27,086 bases of DNA from Erysipelotrichaceae bacterium UBA3379. Its GTDB lineage: Bacteria; Bacillota_I; Bacilli_A; Erysipelotrichales; Coprobacillaceae. The position numbers and the translations under genes are program-made. The DNA lies in contig DEPZ01000053.1 in NCBI GenBank assembly GCA_002359025.1, positions 28,957 to 56,042 on the forward strand. The letters run 5' to 3'. Below the pieces are notes generated by a model that was not told where the DNA came from, did no database searches, and worked only from the letters and a program-made list of their open reading frames with translations. This document shows positions 9,124 to 17,215 of this stretch, in pieces (positions within the stretch are counted from its first letter, which is position 1; each line of letters opens with the position of its first letter).

Positions 9124-9603
9124 ATGGGATTCTTTAGTAGAAAGAAAGCAAAAGCAATCTATGCTTTTGCAAACGGGAAAACAGTAGATATTAAAAATGT
9201 ACCAGATGAAGTTTTTGCAACAAAAATGATGGGAGATGGAATAGCAATTATTCCTCAAGAAGGAAAAATATATGCTCCAATATCAGGCAATGTAAAAATG
9301 ATTATGGAAAAAAGCCAACATGCTGTTGGTCTTGTAAGTGAAGATGATATAGAAATATTGATACATGTTGGTTTAGATACAGTCAATCTTAATGGTGAAG
9401 GATTTGAAACACATGTTAAAGTTGGTGATCATGTAGAAAAAGGAACACTTCTTATCAGTTATGATAAAGAGTCTTTAAATAATAAAGATATAAATGATAT
9501 TACAATGCTTGTGTTAACAGATCCGGGGCATTATCAATATACAAAGTTTTATACAGACATGGCAGTAAAAATTAATGAATCTCCTATTATAGAGTATAAA
9601 TAG
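9124..9603 (+). CDS. PTS glucose-type EIIA component
   Basis: Soluble phosphocarrier of 159 residues that takes phosphate from HPr and passes it to the EIIB domain of the permease at the start of the operon. The phosphorylated histidine is His81 in IEILIHVGLDTVNL; the second active-site histidine is His66 (KSQHAVGL). The fold is the all-beta EIIA-Glc/Crr type (PISGNV, DGIAIIP, KVGDHVEKG). Stop of the GH4 gene and this ATG are separated by one base, showing translational coupling. There is no separate SD of note. It ends the operon before a terminator. It could also serve other EIIA-less glucose-family permeases in the cell. Confidence 0.93.
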   Translation: MGFFSRKKAKAIYAFANGKTVDIKNVPDEVFATKMMGDGIAIIPQEGKIYAPISGNVKMIMEKSQHAVGLVSEDDIEILIHVGLDTVNLNGEGFETHVKVGDHVEKGTLLISYDKESLNNKDINDITMLVLTDPGHYQYTKFYTDMAVKINESPIIEYK

Positions 9604-9631
9604 AGGTACGGATTTATTCCTACCTCTTTTT
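9602..9631 (+). terminator. Terminator of the alpha-glucoside PTS operon
   Basis: AGAGGTA pairs with TACCTCT, with an inner GGA/TCC pairing and a short loop, followed by five or more T. It starts inside the stop codon of the EIIA gene. Confidence 0.85.
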
Positions 9632-9656
9632 GCATCTACAATTCATTCCAAGAGTA

Positions 9657-9665
9657 TGTTATGAT
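9657..9665 (+). promoter_or_regulatory. Extended -10 promoter of the regulator pair
   Basis: TGTTATGAT is an extended -10 element (TG-N-TATGAT) just after the terminator; no good -35 was found. Transcription would start near 9672, which places the ATG at 9661 inside the promoter and supports the ATG at 9691 as the real start. Confidence 0.45.
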
Positions 9666-9690
9666 ATATCAAGGAGATAGGGGGAATAGA

Positions 9691-10449
9691 ATGCAATTAG
9701 AAGAACTGATTAATAAGAACTATAGTCAACTCAATGAAAATGATTTATATATTTGGAAATATATATCTACCCATCGGAAAGAATGTGAAAATATATCAAT
9801 AAATCAACTTGCTGATTATTGTCATGTGTCAAGAACAACAATTCTACGTTTTTCTAAAAGATTAGGTTTAAAAGGATTTACGGAATTAAAGGTTTTATTA
9901 AAAATAGATAATAATATAAGTAAATATTATTTAGATGGTGTTGATACACTTTATAAAACATATAGTCAATATCTAGAAGAGATTAAAAATAAAGATATGA
10001 TCCAGGTTATTGAGTCAATGATATCTGCAAAAAATATATATGCTTGTGGAACTGGGAGTGTACAAAATCATGTTGTATCTGAAATGAAAAGATCATTTTT
10101 AGAAGTAGGGAGGATGATTTATAGTATTCGTTCTTTAGCAGATGAAATAAATGCCTTTGAAGAGGTTATTGATAAAGACGATTTCGTTATTTTGGTTTCT
10201 CATTCTGGAGAAAATGAAAAAATAATTTCTTTTGCAAAAAATTTAAAAGCAAAAGGAGTTCAAACTATGGGAATTACTTCAAAGAAAAATAATACTTTAT
10301 TACAGATTGTAGATTATCCTTTTTATGTTGTAGTACCAACAATAGCGAATCCCCTTGGACCAAGACATGAAGGATTAGTAAGTTATTTTTTATTAATTGA
10401 TTTCTTATTAGTGAAATATCTAGATTATTATGAAAGGATTAAAAAATAA
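9691..10449 (+). CDS. RpiR/GlvR-family transcriptional regulator, first copy
   Basis: Predicted sugar-phosphate-sensing DNA-binding protein of 252 residues. An N-terminal HTH_6 domain (about 1-72) includes ISINQLADYCHVSRTTILRF; the SIS sugar-phosphate domain (about 112-240) includes YACGTGSVQNHVVSEMKR and LVSHSGENEKI. The start MQLEELINKNY resembles the GlvR/MalR maltose regulator of B. subtilis as I remember it, supporting control of the PTS operon just upstream. The ATG at 9691 is preferred over 9661 because AGGGGG lies six bases before it. Its TAA overlaps the ATG of the second regulator by one base. Confidence 0.88.
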   Translation: MQLEELINKNYSQLNENDLYIWKYISTHRKECENISINQLADYCHVSRTTILRFSKRLGLKGFTELKVLLKIDNNISKYYLDGVDTLYKTYSQYLEEIKNKDMIQVIESMISAKNIYACGTGSVQNHVVSEMKRSFLEVGRMIYSIRSLADEINAFEEVIDKDDFVILVSHSGENEKIISFAKNLKAKGVQTMGITSKKNNTLLQIVDYPFYVVVPTIANPLGPRHEGLVSYFLLIDFLLVKYLDYYERIKK

Positions 10450-11219
10450 TGACATTAACAGAATTAGTCAATGAACATTATAATGAATTAAACGAAAATG
10501 ATCTTTATATATGGCAATATATATGTCATCATAAAATAGAATGTCAAAATATGTCTATACATGAATTAGCACGTTCATGTAATGTTTCTCATACAAGTAT
10601 TACACGTTTTACTAGAAAAATTGGTTTAGATGGATATAGCGAGTTAAAAGTCTATTTAAAATGGAGTACACAACAAAAATCAACATTTAATCATCAAATT
10701 CTTTCTAATATACCTATGGAATTGAAAAGAACTATAGATCATATATACGATTTGGATTTAGATCGAATACTATTAATGATAGATACTGCAAGACATATTT
10801 ATATATGTAGTTCTGGAGAGGTTCAAAGACATGTTGCACAGGAATTAAAAAGAGAATTTACATATTGTAAAAAAATATTTTATGTTATTGAGGGAGATAC
10901 AGAAATAGATAACATTTTAGCCAATGTGACCAGTGAAGATCTTTTTATTTTAATTTCTTTATCTGGAAATAATGAAAAGATTGCATTAATTGCGAAAGTT
11001 CTTGCAAAAATGAAAGTACAATGTATAGGTATTGCATCAGGACATCACAATTTGCTTGCTCAGCATGCAAGTGAATATATTTCATTTGAATCTACTGGGT
11101 TTGAAACAGGTTTTCTACCACGCACTTATCATGCGACAAGTCATTTTTTTATTATAGTGGATATGTTATTTTTGAAGTACTTGCAATTTTGTTCTTTAAA
11201 AGATGAATATAAAGTGTGA
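10449..11219 (+). CDS. RpiR/GlvR-family transcriptional regulator, second copy
   Basis: A 256-residue paralogue of the preceding gene. The two align along their whole length without tools: both share the segment LNENDLYIW near residue 14, an HTH (here MSIHELARSCNVSHTSITRF) and a SIS domain (here YICSSGEVQRHVAQELKR and LISLSGNNEKIALIAK). They differ in the C-terminal third, where the ligand-binding end of SIS lies, so they may sense different sugar phosphates or form a mixed dimer (inference). Start and stop of the pair overlap as TAATG, so translation is coupled. No terminator directly follows; the next clear hairpin is over 220 bases away. Confidence 0.86.
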   Translation: MTLTELVNEHYNELNENDLYIWQYICHHKIECQNMSIHELARSCNVSHTSITRFTRKIGLDGYSELKVYLKWSTQQKSTFNHQILSNIPMELKRTIDHIYDLDLDRILLMIDTARHIYICSSGEVQRHVAQELKREFTYCKKIFYVIEGDTEIDNILANVTSEDLFILISLSGNNEKIALIAKVLAKMKVQCIGIASGHHNLLAQHASEYISFESTGFETGFLPRTYHATSHFFIIVDMLFLKYLQFCSLKDEYKV

Positions 11220-11444
11220 ATTTAGAATAATCTATTTGATTAATAAGAGTTGATCATATTATAAGATCTGATGATAAAATCACAATTCAACCATTATCAG
11301 GTTGTAAAAACAAAGAATTCTAGAAAAACTATTAATTTCTAATGTTAAATTAACATAAGGAGAATTTCAAGGACTTGATTACGCATTAAATCTATAGACA
11401 TAGATGATATGAATAATTTGAAAATCAATCTTTTGATCAGAACT
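11220..11444. other. Intergenic stretch, possibly a decayed coding remnant
   Basis: No intact gene. A frame around 11240-11325 reads like protein (RSDDKITIQPLSGCKNKEF) before a stop, and further fragments (EFQGLDYALNL, then IDIDDMNNLKINL in another frame) follow among stops, as in a frameshifted remnant. I cannot identify a family. It may also be non-coding filler. Confidence 0.25.
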
Positions 11445-11480
11445 AAAAATAGGCATAGTCACAGGACTATGTCTATTTTT
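11445..11480. terminator. Bidirectional terminator between rpiR pair and lysR
   Basis: Stem AAATAG-CATAGTC against GACTATG-CTATTT with loop ACAG, flanked by A-run on the left and T-run on the right, so it can stop transcripts from either side. It overlaps the stop codon of the LysR gene on the minus strand. Confidence 0.8.
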
Positions 11481-12318
11481 AAAGTCTATATAAAAATGAT
11501 TTGAGTGTATTTTCATTGTTTTTTAAATACCAACAATAAAATACAGCATGTGCATCTGGGTCTGTAATAGGAATAATTTTACGATTCGTTGGTACACCTT
11601 CTAAGTTCATCATAATGTCTGAAGTAAATGAAGGTAAAGAAGAAAGTTCTATAAGATCATAGAATACTGTTCTATCCTGTTGAACAAGAAATTTTGTATT
11701 AGGCATGGTCTTTTTATGCATATCATTCCAAAATCCTATATTAGACATTAATAACATTCTTCCTCCATCCATTTCTTTTAATGTTAGAGATTTTCTTGAA
11801 GATAAGGGATGATCAAAAGGAAGTGAAAAGAACAGTTGTTCTTGCATGAATTCAATACTTTCGATATCTTCATCATCACTTGCATAAGGCATGATAATGA
11901 CAGTATAAGTTTTATCTTTTAAGCCATTTACAAGAATGTTTTTATCTTTTATTTCACTTGCGATAGTTTTTTCAGTAAATATCTGAGCGGCTTTTTGTGT
12001 CAAAATTGTATTAGGAGCAGGAGCACAAGAGCCAATAGAAAATGTATGTAACTTCTTATCAAAGTTAATCAATTGAGTTTTCATATCATGAGTATCATCT
12101 ATAATTCTTTTGGCTAGATTTACAGCTAGTTTTCCGGTATCATTTAATACAATTCTATTTTTTGTTCGTGTAAATAAAGATACACCTAAATCTTCTTCTA
12201 GTTTTTGCATTGATCTTGTTAAAACAGGTTGAGATATATGTAGTACTTTTGCTGCTTTGGATAATGTTTCATATTCATTAAATGTTAATAAATAACGTAG
12301 TTGTTCTAATTCAAGCAT
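11479..12318 (-). CDS. LysR-family transcriptional regulator
   Basis: Predicted 279-residue DNA-binding regulator. The winged HTH occupies about residues 1-60 (YETLSKAAKVLHISQPVLTRSMQKLEEDLG then LFTRTKNRIVLNDTG split by a few residues), followed by a substrate-binding-like effector domain. GAGGGAT lies six bases before the ATG. It diverges from the histidine phosphatase/MATE genes with 100 bases between starts, the arrangement in which LysR proteins usually control the divergent operon as well as themselves. The effector is unknown. Confidence 0.9.
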   Translation of the reverse strand: MLELEQLRYLLTFNEYETLSKAAKVLHISQPVLTRSMQKLEEDLGVSLFTRTKNRIVLNDTGKLAVNLAKRIIDDTHDMKTQLINFDKKLHTFSIGSCAPAPNTILTQKAAQIFTEKTIASEIKDKNILVNGLKDKTYTVIIMPYASDDEDIESIEFMQEQLFFSLPFDHPLSSRKSLTLKEMDGGRMLLMSNIGFWNDMHKKTMPNTKFLVQQDRTVFYDLIELSSLPSFTSDIMMNLEGVPTNRKIIPITDPDAHAVFYCWYLKNNENTLKSFLYRL

Positions 12319-12342
12319 ATTGATCCCTCACTATTCTAATTT

Positions 12343-12351
12343 ATTATAACA
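12343..12351 (-). promoter_or_regulatory. Extended -10 promoter of lysR
   Basis: On the minus strand the sequence reads TGTTATAAT, a perfect -10 with the TG extension, about 25 bases before the ATG. The -35 region is weak, as is common for extended -10 promoters. Confidence 0.5.
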
Positions 12352-12367
12352 GATTTCCATATTTATA

Positions 12368-12397
12368 TTGTACATTTTCAAATAATGGGACTAAAAT
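12368..12397 (+). promoter_or_regulatory. Promoter of the phosphatase-MATE pair
   Basis: TTGTAC (12368-12373), an 18-base spacer and TAAAAT (12392-12397), giving a start near 12404 just ahead of the GGAGG SD at 12411. Its -35 lies within about 20 bases of the divergent lysR -10, so one bound regulator could affect both. Confidence 0.55.
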
Positions 12398-12424
12398 AAT
12401 ATATGGTATAGGAGGAAAATGAAT

Positions 12425-13003
12425 ATGAAAACTTTATATTTAATGCGTCACGGACAAACATTGTTCAATGTACAACATAAGATTCAAGGATGGTGTGATT
12501 CACCTCTTACAGAGTTAGGAGAAAAACAAGCAAGAGTTGCTGGTGAATATTTTAAAAATAATCATATTACTTTTGATCATGCTTATTCTTCAACTTCTGA
12601 AAGAGCCTGTGATACTTTAGAATTAGTGACTGATTATAAAATGCCTTATACAAGAGTAAAAGGTTTAAAAGAATGGAATTTTGGTGTTTATGAAGGAAAA
12701 GACGAATGTTTAAATCCAAAATTACCATATGGTGATTTCTTCAAACAATTTGGTGGAGATGGAGAAATGGAGTTAAGAGCTCGTATGAATAAAACATTAA
12801 CTGAGATAATGAATAAAGATAATCATCAATGTGTATTAGCTGTATCACATGGTGCTGCATGTGCTCAATTCTATAGAGCATGGGAAGAACATGCAAAAGT
12901 AAAGAAAACAGAAAGATTTTATAATTGTTGTATACTTAAATATGAATATGAAGATGGAATTTTTACATTAGTAGAAATCATTAATAAGAATATTACAGAA
13001 TAA
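12425..13003 (+). CDS. Histidine phosphatase superfamily protein (phosphoglycerate mutase-like)
   Basis: Probable phosphatase of 192 residues acting through a phosphohistidine. The catalytic RHG motif is LMRHGQT (Arg8, His9), with Arg60 in TSERACDT, Glu90 in NFGVYEG and the second histidine in SHGAA (His142). The length is that of PhoE-like phosphatases rather than true glycolytic mutase (about 250). The ATG at 12425 is preferred to that at 12419 because GGAGG is nine bases before it, against three. The MATE gene starts one base after its stop. Substrate unknown; its pairing with an efflux pump and a divergent LysR suggests a detoxification module (inference). Confidence 0.86.
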   Translation: MKTLYLMRHGQTLFNVQHKIQGWCDSPLTELGEKQARVAGEYFKNNHITFDHAYSSTSERACDTLELVTDYKMPYTRVKGLKEWNFGVYEGKDECLNPKLPYGDFFKQFGGDGEMELRARMNKTLTEIMNKDNHQCVLAVSHGAACAQFYRAWEEHAKVKKTERFYNCCILKYEYEDGIFTLVEIINKNITE

Positions 13004-13004
13004 T

Positions 13005-14372
13005 ATGGACACAACAAATAAAAAAAGATTCTTTCAAGCAGATGTAGATATGATTCATGGACCTATATTTAAGTCTTTAGTCATATTTGCATTTCCTTTG
13101 CTTATATCTAATATTTTTCAACAATTATATAATACAGTCGATACAATGATTGTAGGAAACTATTTAGGTGATATATCACTTGCTGCAATAGGTTCATGTA
13201 CATCTATATATGACTTATTAGTAGGTTTTGCATTAGGAATTGGAAATGGGTTAGCTATTGTTACGGCAAGAAGTTATGGTGCAAATGATAAAGATTTATT
13301 AAAAAAATCTGTTGGAAGTTCTATGGTCATTGGTATTGCAGTATCTGTTATATTAACTATTATTGGTATGATATTTTTAAAACCATTACTTGGTTTATTA
13401 AATACACCAGTAGAAATCATAGATGAAGCATATAGTTATATATCAGTTATTGTTATGTTTATTATTGTTATGTTTGCATATAATTTATGTGCAGGATTAA
13501 TGAGAGCTATTGGAAACAGTATTATGCCTTTAGTCTTTTTGATTATTTCTTCATTATTAAATATTGTTTTAGATATCTTCTTTATTACACAACTGAATAT
13601 GGGAGTACAAGGAGCTGCAGTCGCAACAGTGATTTCCCAAGGTGTTTCCGTTGTTCTATGTATTATCTATATAATCAAAAAAACACAGATCTTGATGCCT
13701 GAAAAAGTTCATTTTCAAAAAGATGTGAATCTATATAAAGAATTATTAGGACAAGGGTTTTCTATGGGATTTATGAGTTGTATTGTTTCAGCTGGATCAG
13801 TTATCTTGCAATATGGAATTAACAATTTAGGATATTTAATTATTGCAGGTCATACAGCAGCAAGAAAACTCTACATGTTCTTTAATATGCCTTTTACAGC
13901 TATGGCACTAGCTATTAGTACATTTGTATCACAAAATAGAGGTGCAGACCAAAGAGATAGAATAAAACAAGCTATGAGATGCGCTTATGTATATGATATC
14001 GTTGCTACAATTATTGTAAGTATTATTATCTTTTTATTTGGTTCATCATTAGTAAAAATGATATCTGGTTCTAGTGAAAGTGTTGTATTAGATAACGGTA
14101 CATTATACCTTAAAATTGTTGCACCGTTCTATCTTATATTAGGAATACTTATACAAACAAGATATGCACTTCAAGGAATAGGACAAAAATTATTGCCATT
14201 GATTTCTAGTGTTATAGAGTTTATTGGAAAAATTATCTTCGTATTCGTATTTATTCCACAATTTCAATATATGGCAGTCATTTTCTGTGAACCAGTCATT
14301 TGGTGTGTTATGTGCATCCAGTTAGTTTATTCATTTTATACAAATTCATATATTAGAAATAAGATTGCTTAA
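13005..14372 (+). CDS. MATE-family multidrug/metabolite efflux transporter
   Basis: Inner-membrane antiporter of 455 residues with about twelve hydrophobic helices arranged as two MatE repeats. The first repeat shows PLLISNIFQQLYNTVDTMIVG, with the usual VDTMIVG stretch at the end of helix 1 to 2, and the second repeat includes GFSMGFMSCIVSAGSVILQ. N-terminal cytoplasmic MIHGPIFKSLVIFAFP is characteristic of Bacillota members. The start follows the phosphatase stop by one base without an SD of its own, so translation is probably coupled. Substrate cannot be told from sequence. Confidence 0.9.
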   Translation: MDTTNKKRFFQADVDMIHGPIFKSLVIFAFPLLISNIFQQLYNTVDTMIVGNYLGDISLAAIGSCTSIYDLLVGFALGIGNGLAIVTARSYGANDKDLLKKSVGSSMVIGIAVSVILTIIGMIFLKPLLGLLNTPVEIIDEAYSYISVIVMFIIVMFAYNLCAGLMRAIGNSIMPLVFLIISSLLNIVLDIFFITQLNMGVQGAAVATVISQGVSVVLCIIYIIKKTQILMPEKVHFQKDVNLYKELLGQGFSMGFMSCIVSAGSVILQYGINNLGYLIIAGHTAARKLYMFFNMPFTAMALAISTFVSQNRGADQRDRIKQAMRCAYVYDIVATIIVSIIIFLFGSSLVKMISGSSESVVLDNGTLYLKIVAPFYLILGILIQTRYALQGIGQKLLPLISSVIEFIGKIIFVFVFIPQFQYMAVIFCEPVIWCVMCIQLVYSFYTNSYIRNKIA

Positions 14373-14388
14373 TATAGGCAATCTTTTA
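14361..14388 (+). terminator. Terminator after the MATE gene
   Basis: AAGATTGC pairs with GCAATCTT across a nine-base loop, followed by a short T run. The left arm lies in the last codons of the gene. Confidence 0.65.
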
Positions 14389-14548
14389 ATATATCAAGTT
14401 ATGAATTATATTTTTGCTATATGTTTGAAATATTGATGATTTATCATATATATTATGATTGTTCTTTCTAAGTAAAAGTAAGGTTATTTAGGTGTATAGT
14501 ATAATCTAAAATATTTTAAGAATGATTTTTATCTGTTTTTCACTTTTA

Positions 14549-14803
14549 TCATAATATTATAAATACTGCATGGATTAATAAAATAATCATAATAATTGTT
14601 AAGCATAATACAAGATAATTAAAAGTTTTATGAGTGTGATTATATATTTTTACAGAGTATTTTTTTTGATACCAACTTACAAATAAAGTATCCAATAAAA
14701 GAATAGCCAGTTTTATAATATTACTTTTAAAAACAATATCTAATATTGTCCCTATAGCAATCGTAAAGACTATACTTAATTTTATTTTCATTGCATGTGA
14801 CAT
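14549..14803 (-). CDS. Small membrane protein, unknown function
   Basis: An 84-residue protein with three predicted membrane helices (about 7-24, 29-46 and 62-84) joined by a basic loop with HTHKT. I recognise no family. It is supported as a gene by an AAAGGAG SD about nine bases before the ATG, by its isolated position with no overlapping frame, and by its clear topology. It is the only gene in a stretch of about 880 AT-rich bases between the MATE gene and marR. Confidence 0.6.
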   Translation of the reverse strand: MSHAMKIKLSIVFTIAIGTILDIVFKSNIIKLAILLLDTLFVSWYQKKYSVKIYNHTHKTFNYLVLCLTIIMIILLIHAVFIIL

Positions 14804-15223
14804 AATATTTTTCTCCTTTTATATATAAATGTATATTTATTTTCATACATCAATTTCATATTACACTTTACATCTAAGTTTTTTGAACTTAATTTTTTAA
14901 TATTCTTTTTAAATTATAACAATACTATATTCATATATCTATAACTTTAAATAAATTTGGTTATATTTTAAAAGTATTATGTTTTGAATTTTCAGTTAGA
15001 TTATTTGGTGCATTTATGTCATCTTGTAATCTAAGTTGTCTTATTTATGTTGATAGATATCTTCAATAAGCTAATACTTTCATTATATGCGACTAGTATG
15101 ACTGATAAATTATTTTTCTTAATATGGTAAGCGAATATCATGAAATAAAGTGACTGTATAGTTTTATTGATTATATGACTTTACTAACCAATGCTTCATT
15201 ATATTTAATGGTGAGCATATGAT
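14804..15223. other. Gene-poor AT-rich stretch
   Basis: About 420 bases very rich in A and T. No frame on either strand is both long and preceded by an SD. Short protein-like pieces can be read, such as a 36-residue minus-strand frame starting MIFAYHIKKNN, but each is broken by stops and none is recognisable. It may be an eroded gene region; no tRNA, riboswitch or repeat was seen. Confidence 0.5.
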
Positions 15224-15253
15224 TTGATAATATCACTAATTAGCGATATTATT
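15224..15253 (+). promoter_or_regulatory. marR promoter overlapped by a dyad operator, leaderless start
   Basis: TTGATA (15224-15229), a 17-base spacer and TATTAT (15247-15252) form a good sigma-A promoter. The same bases form an inverted repeat: GATAATATC and GATATTATT flank the palindrome CTAATTAG, centred between 15239 and 15240, with a mismatch at the join and at the tip. It covers both the -35 and -10 boxes, as expected of an autorepressor site. The predicted +1 is base 15259, the A of the marR ATG, and no SD precedes that ATG, so the mRNA looks leaderless. Confidence 0.7.
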
Positions 15254-15258
15254 ATTGC

Positions 15259-15705
15259 ATGAATAAGATAGATAAAATAGTCAATCAAGATAAACTTGCT
15301 TTATCAACATTAATTGTTTTTGTGAAATCTCATCATTCTGTATATCAAAGAGAGATGAAAACAATTAGAGAAAGTGGATTGACAGTTTCACAATTTGCTG
15401 TATTAGAAGCTCTTTATACATATAAAGAATTAACAATTAATGAAATTATTCAAAAGAATCTTTCTACATCTGGCAATATGACAGTTGTGATAAGAAATTT
15501 AGAAAAATGTGGGTTGGTAGAAAGGAAAGTGAATTTCAAGGATAAAAGAAGTGCTTTGATTACTTTGACTCAAAAGGGACAAAATAAAATTGAAAGTATA
15601 TTACCAAAACATTATTCTAATGTTATTGAAATTATGAATGTACTTACAGATGAAGAAAAACAACTATTAAAACAATTATTAAAGAAGTTAAGTGGGGTGA
15701 AATGA
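15259..15705 (+). CDS. MarR-family transcriptional regulator
   Basis: Predicted dimeric winged-helix repressor of 148 residues. The HTH is TINEIIQKNLSTSGNMTVVIRNLEKCG and the wing has DKRSALITLT, split by VERKVNFK. It contains a single cysteine, Cys84, in the recognition/wing region, unlike the N-terminal sensing cysteines of OhrR or YodB, so redox control cannot be assumed. Its stop overlaps the pirin start by two bases (ATGA), placing it first in a marR-pirin-azoreductase operon, and a dyad sits on its promoter, so it likely represses this operon and itself in answer to a quinone, azo compound or other electrophile (inference). Confidence 0.9.
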   Translation: MNKIDKIVNQDKLALSTLIVFVKSHHSVYQREMKTIRESGLTVSQFAVLEALYTYKELTINEIIQKNLSTSGNMTVVIRNLEKCGLVERKVNFKDKRSALITLTQKGQNKIESILPKHYSNVIEIMNVLTDEEKQLLKQLLKKLSGVK

Positions 15706-16571
15706 TGAATTTAAGATTAATAGATTTTATTGTGAAAGGACCAAATCCACATATGGTTGGAGATGGTTTTAGAGTTTCACAATATCTTCCAGGAGTAGAT
15801 TTAGAAAAAAGAATGTCACCATTTTTAATGCTAGATTACCATGCAACCTATAGATATGAGCCATCATCTTCACCAAAAGGTGTAGGTGCACATCCTCATA
15901 GGGGATTTGAAACTGTGACAATTGCATATCAAGGTTCAATAGAACATCATGATAATCAAGGGAATCACGGCATTATTCATGCAGGAGATGTCCAATGGAT
16001 GTCCGCTGCATCAGGTGTTTTGCACAAAGAATATCATGAAAAAGAATTTAGCCAAAATGGTGGAGTTCTTCATATGATTCAATTATGGGTAAACTTACCA
16101 GCATCAATGAAAATGAATAAACCCAAATATCAAGCCTTACTAAAAAAGGATATGGGTTACATAGATTTAAAAGAAAATGGTTCTATTCAAATTATTGCTG
16201 GTCAAGTAGATGGAATAAGTGGGCCTGCCAGTACAGCTACACCAATAAATATGTATAATGTACATATGAATAAAGGTAGTCGTATTGTATTAAATGAACC
16301 ATCACATTTTAATACAGGCTTATTGGTTGTCAAAGGAAATATAACTATTCAAGGACAAAATATTGATGATGGTGATTTGGTTATTATGCAAAATAATGAA
16401 GGTCAAATAATCATTGAAAGTCAAGAAGAAGCAATTGTTTTTGTGATGAGTGGAGAACCTATTCATGAACCCATTGTTTTCCATGGACCATTTGTAATGA
16501 ATAGTGAAGAAGAAATTAGACAAGCATATAAAGATTATTATGATGGTTATTTTGGAAATTTAGATTTTTAA
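15702..16571 (+). CDS. Pirin family protein (cupin)
   Basis: Metal-binding bicupin of 289 residues. The N-terminal cupin has the pirin metal ligands: HPHRGFET (His64, His66) and VLHKEYHE (His108, Glu110), with the run GDVQWMSAASGVLHKE typical of the family. The C-terminal cupin is about 175-280. Bacterial pirins such as YhhW show quercetinase-like dioxygenase activity, but substrates are generally unknown. The first ATG overlaps the marR stop; a second ATG at 15705 has a GGGGTG SD at a similar distance, so the start is uncertain by one residue. Placement with azoreductase suggests a role in aromatic or redox stress. Confidence 0.93.
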   Translation: MMNLRLIDFIVKGPNPHMVGDGFRVSQYLPGVDLEKRMSPFLMLDYHATYRYEPSSSPKGVGAHPHRGFETVTIAYQGSIEHHDNQGNHGIIHAGDVQWMSAASGVLHKEYHEKEFSQNGGVLHMIQLWVNLPASMKMNKPKYQALLKKDMGYIDLKENGSIQIIAGQVDGISGPASTATPINMYNVHMNKGSRIVLNEPSHFNTGLLVVKGNITIQGQNIDDGDLVIMQNNEGQIIIESQEEAIVFVMSGEPIHEPIVFHGPFVMNSEEEIRQAYKDYYDGYFGNLDF

Positions 16572-16583
16572 GGAGAAAAGAAA

Positions 16584-17174
16584 ATGAGTAAAGTATTATA
16601 TATTAAAACAAACATTAAAGAACAATCAAGAACATATCAAATCAGTGATGCATTTATAGAAGAATACAAAAAAAGTCATCCAGAAGATGAAATTATTACA
16701 TTAGATTTATATAAAGAAAATATTGATTTTTTAAGACCAGAAGATTTAGGTGCAGTCTTTGGACCAAAGACTGAAGAAAGCAAAAATCACAAAGTCTTAA
16801 AATATACATATCAATTTGCTCAAGCAGATAAATATATTTTTGCAGATCCAATGTGGAATTTAGGTGTGCCAGCAATGTTAAAAGCATATATTGATTATGT
16901 CAGTGTAACAGGTATTACATTTAAATATACTGAAACAGGACCTGTAGGATTATTGAAAGGTAAGAAAGCTATTCATATAACATCAGCAGGTGGAAATTAT
17001 GAAAATGCACCTGTAGAAATGTCCCATCGTTATTTACAAACAATATTAAGTTTCTTTGGAATAGAGGATATTGAATTCCTTGCAGCATATAATTTAGATG
17101 TGCAAGGAATTGATACTCAAGCAATATTAGATGAGTCAATTGAAAAAGCAAAAAAACTTGCTGTTGAATTTTAA
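16584..17174 (+). CDS. azoR: FMN-dependent NADH azoreductase
   Basis: Flavodoxin-fold quinone/azo reductase of 196 residues, using FMN and NADH in the cytoplasm to reduce quinones by two electrons or azo dyes. The FMN/NADH pocket motifs are PMWNLGVPAMLKAYIDYV (89-106) and TSAGGNY (133-139), both hallmarks of AzoR proteins; N-terminal TNIKEQSRTYQISDAF lies at the phosphate-binding turn. It follows the pirin gene by 12 bases with an AGGAG SD, completing the marR operon. It is probably induced with marR. Physiological substrate not known from sequence. Confidence 0.93.
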   Translation: MSKVLYIKTNIKEQSRTYQISDAFIEEYKKSHPEDEIITLDLYKENIDFLRPEDLGAVFGPKTEESKNHKVLKYTYQFAQADKYIFADPMWNLGVPAMLKAYIDYVSVTGITFKYTETGPVGLLKGKKAIHITSAGGNYENAPVEMSHRYLQTILSFFGIEDIEFLAAYNLDVQGIDTQAILDESIEKAKKLAVEF

Positions 17175-17177
17175 TAT

Positions 17178-17215
17178 AAAAAATGTCAATAAGAACAATC
17201 TTATTGGCATTTTTT
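17178..17215. terminator. Bidirectional terminator between azoR and the amidotransferase gene
   Basis: AAAAAATG-CAATAAGA pairs with TCTTATTG-CATTTTTT around an ACAA loop; an A run on one side and T run on the other serve the two converging genes. It overlaps the stop of the minus-strand gene. Confidence 0.85.

Noticed and set aside
9661..9690. ATG at 9661 as start of the first RpiR gene
   Set aside because: It falls within the extended -10 element and the later ATG has the better SD and family-like N-terminus.
15000..15070. Plus-strand peptide MSSCNLSC resembling a radical SAM cysteine motif
   Set aside because: The spacing does not match CxxxCxxC and the frame ends after a few codons.
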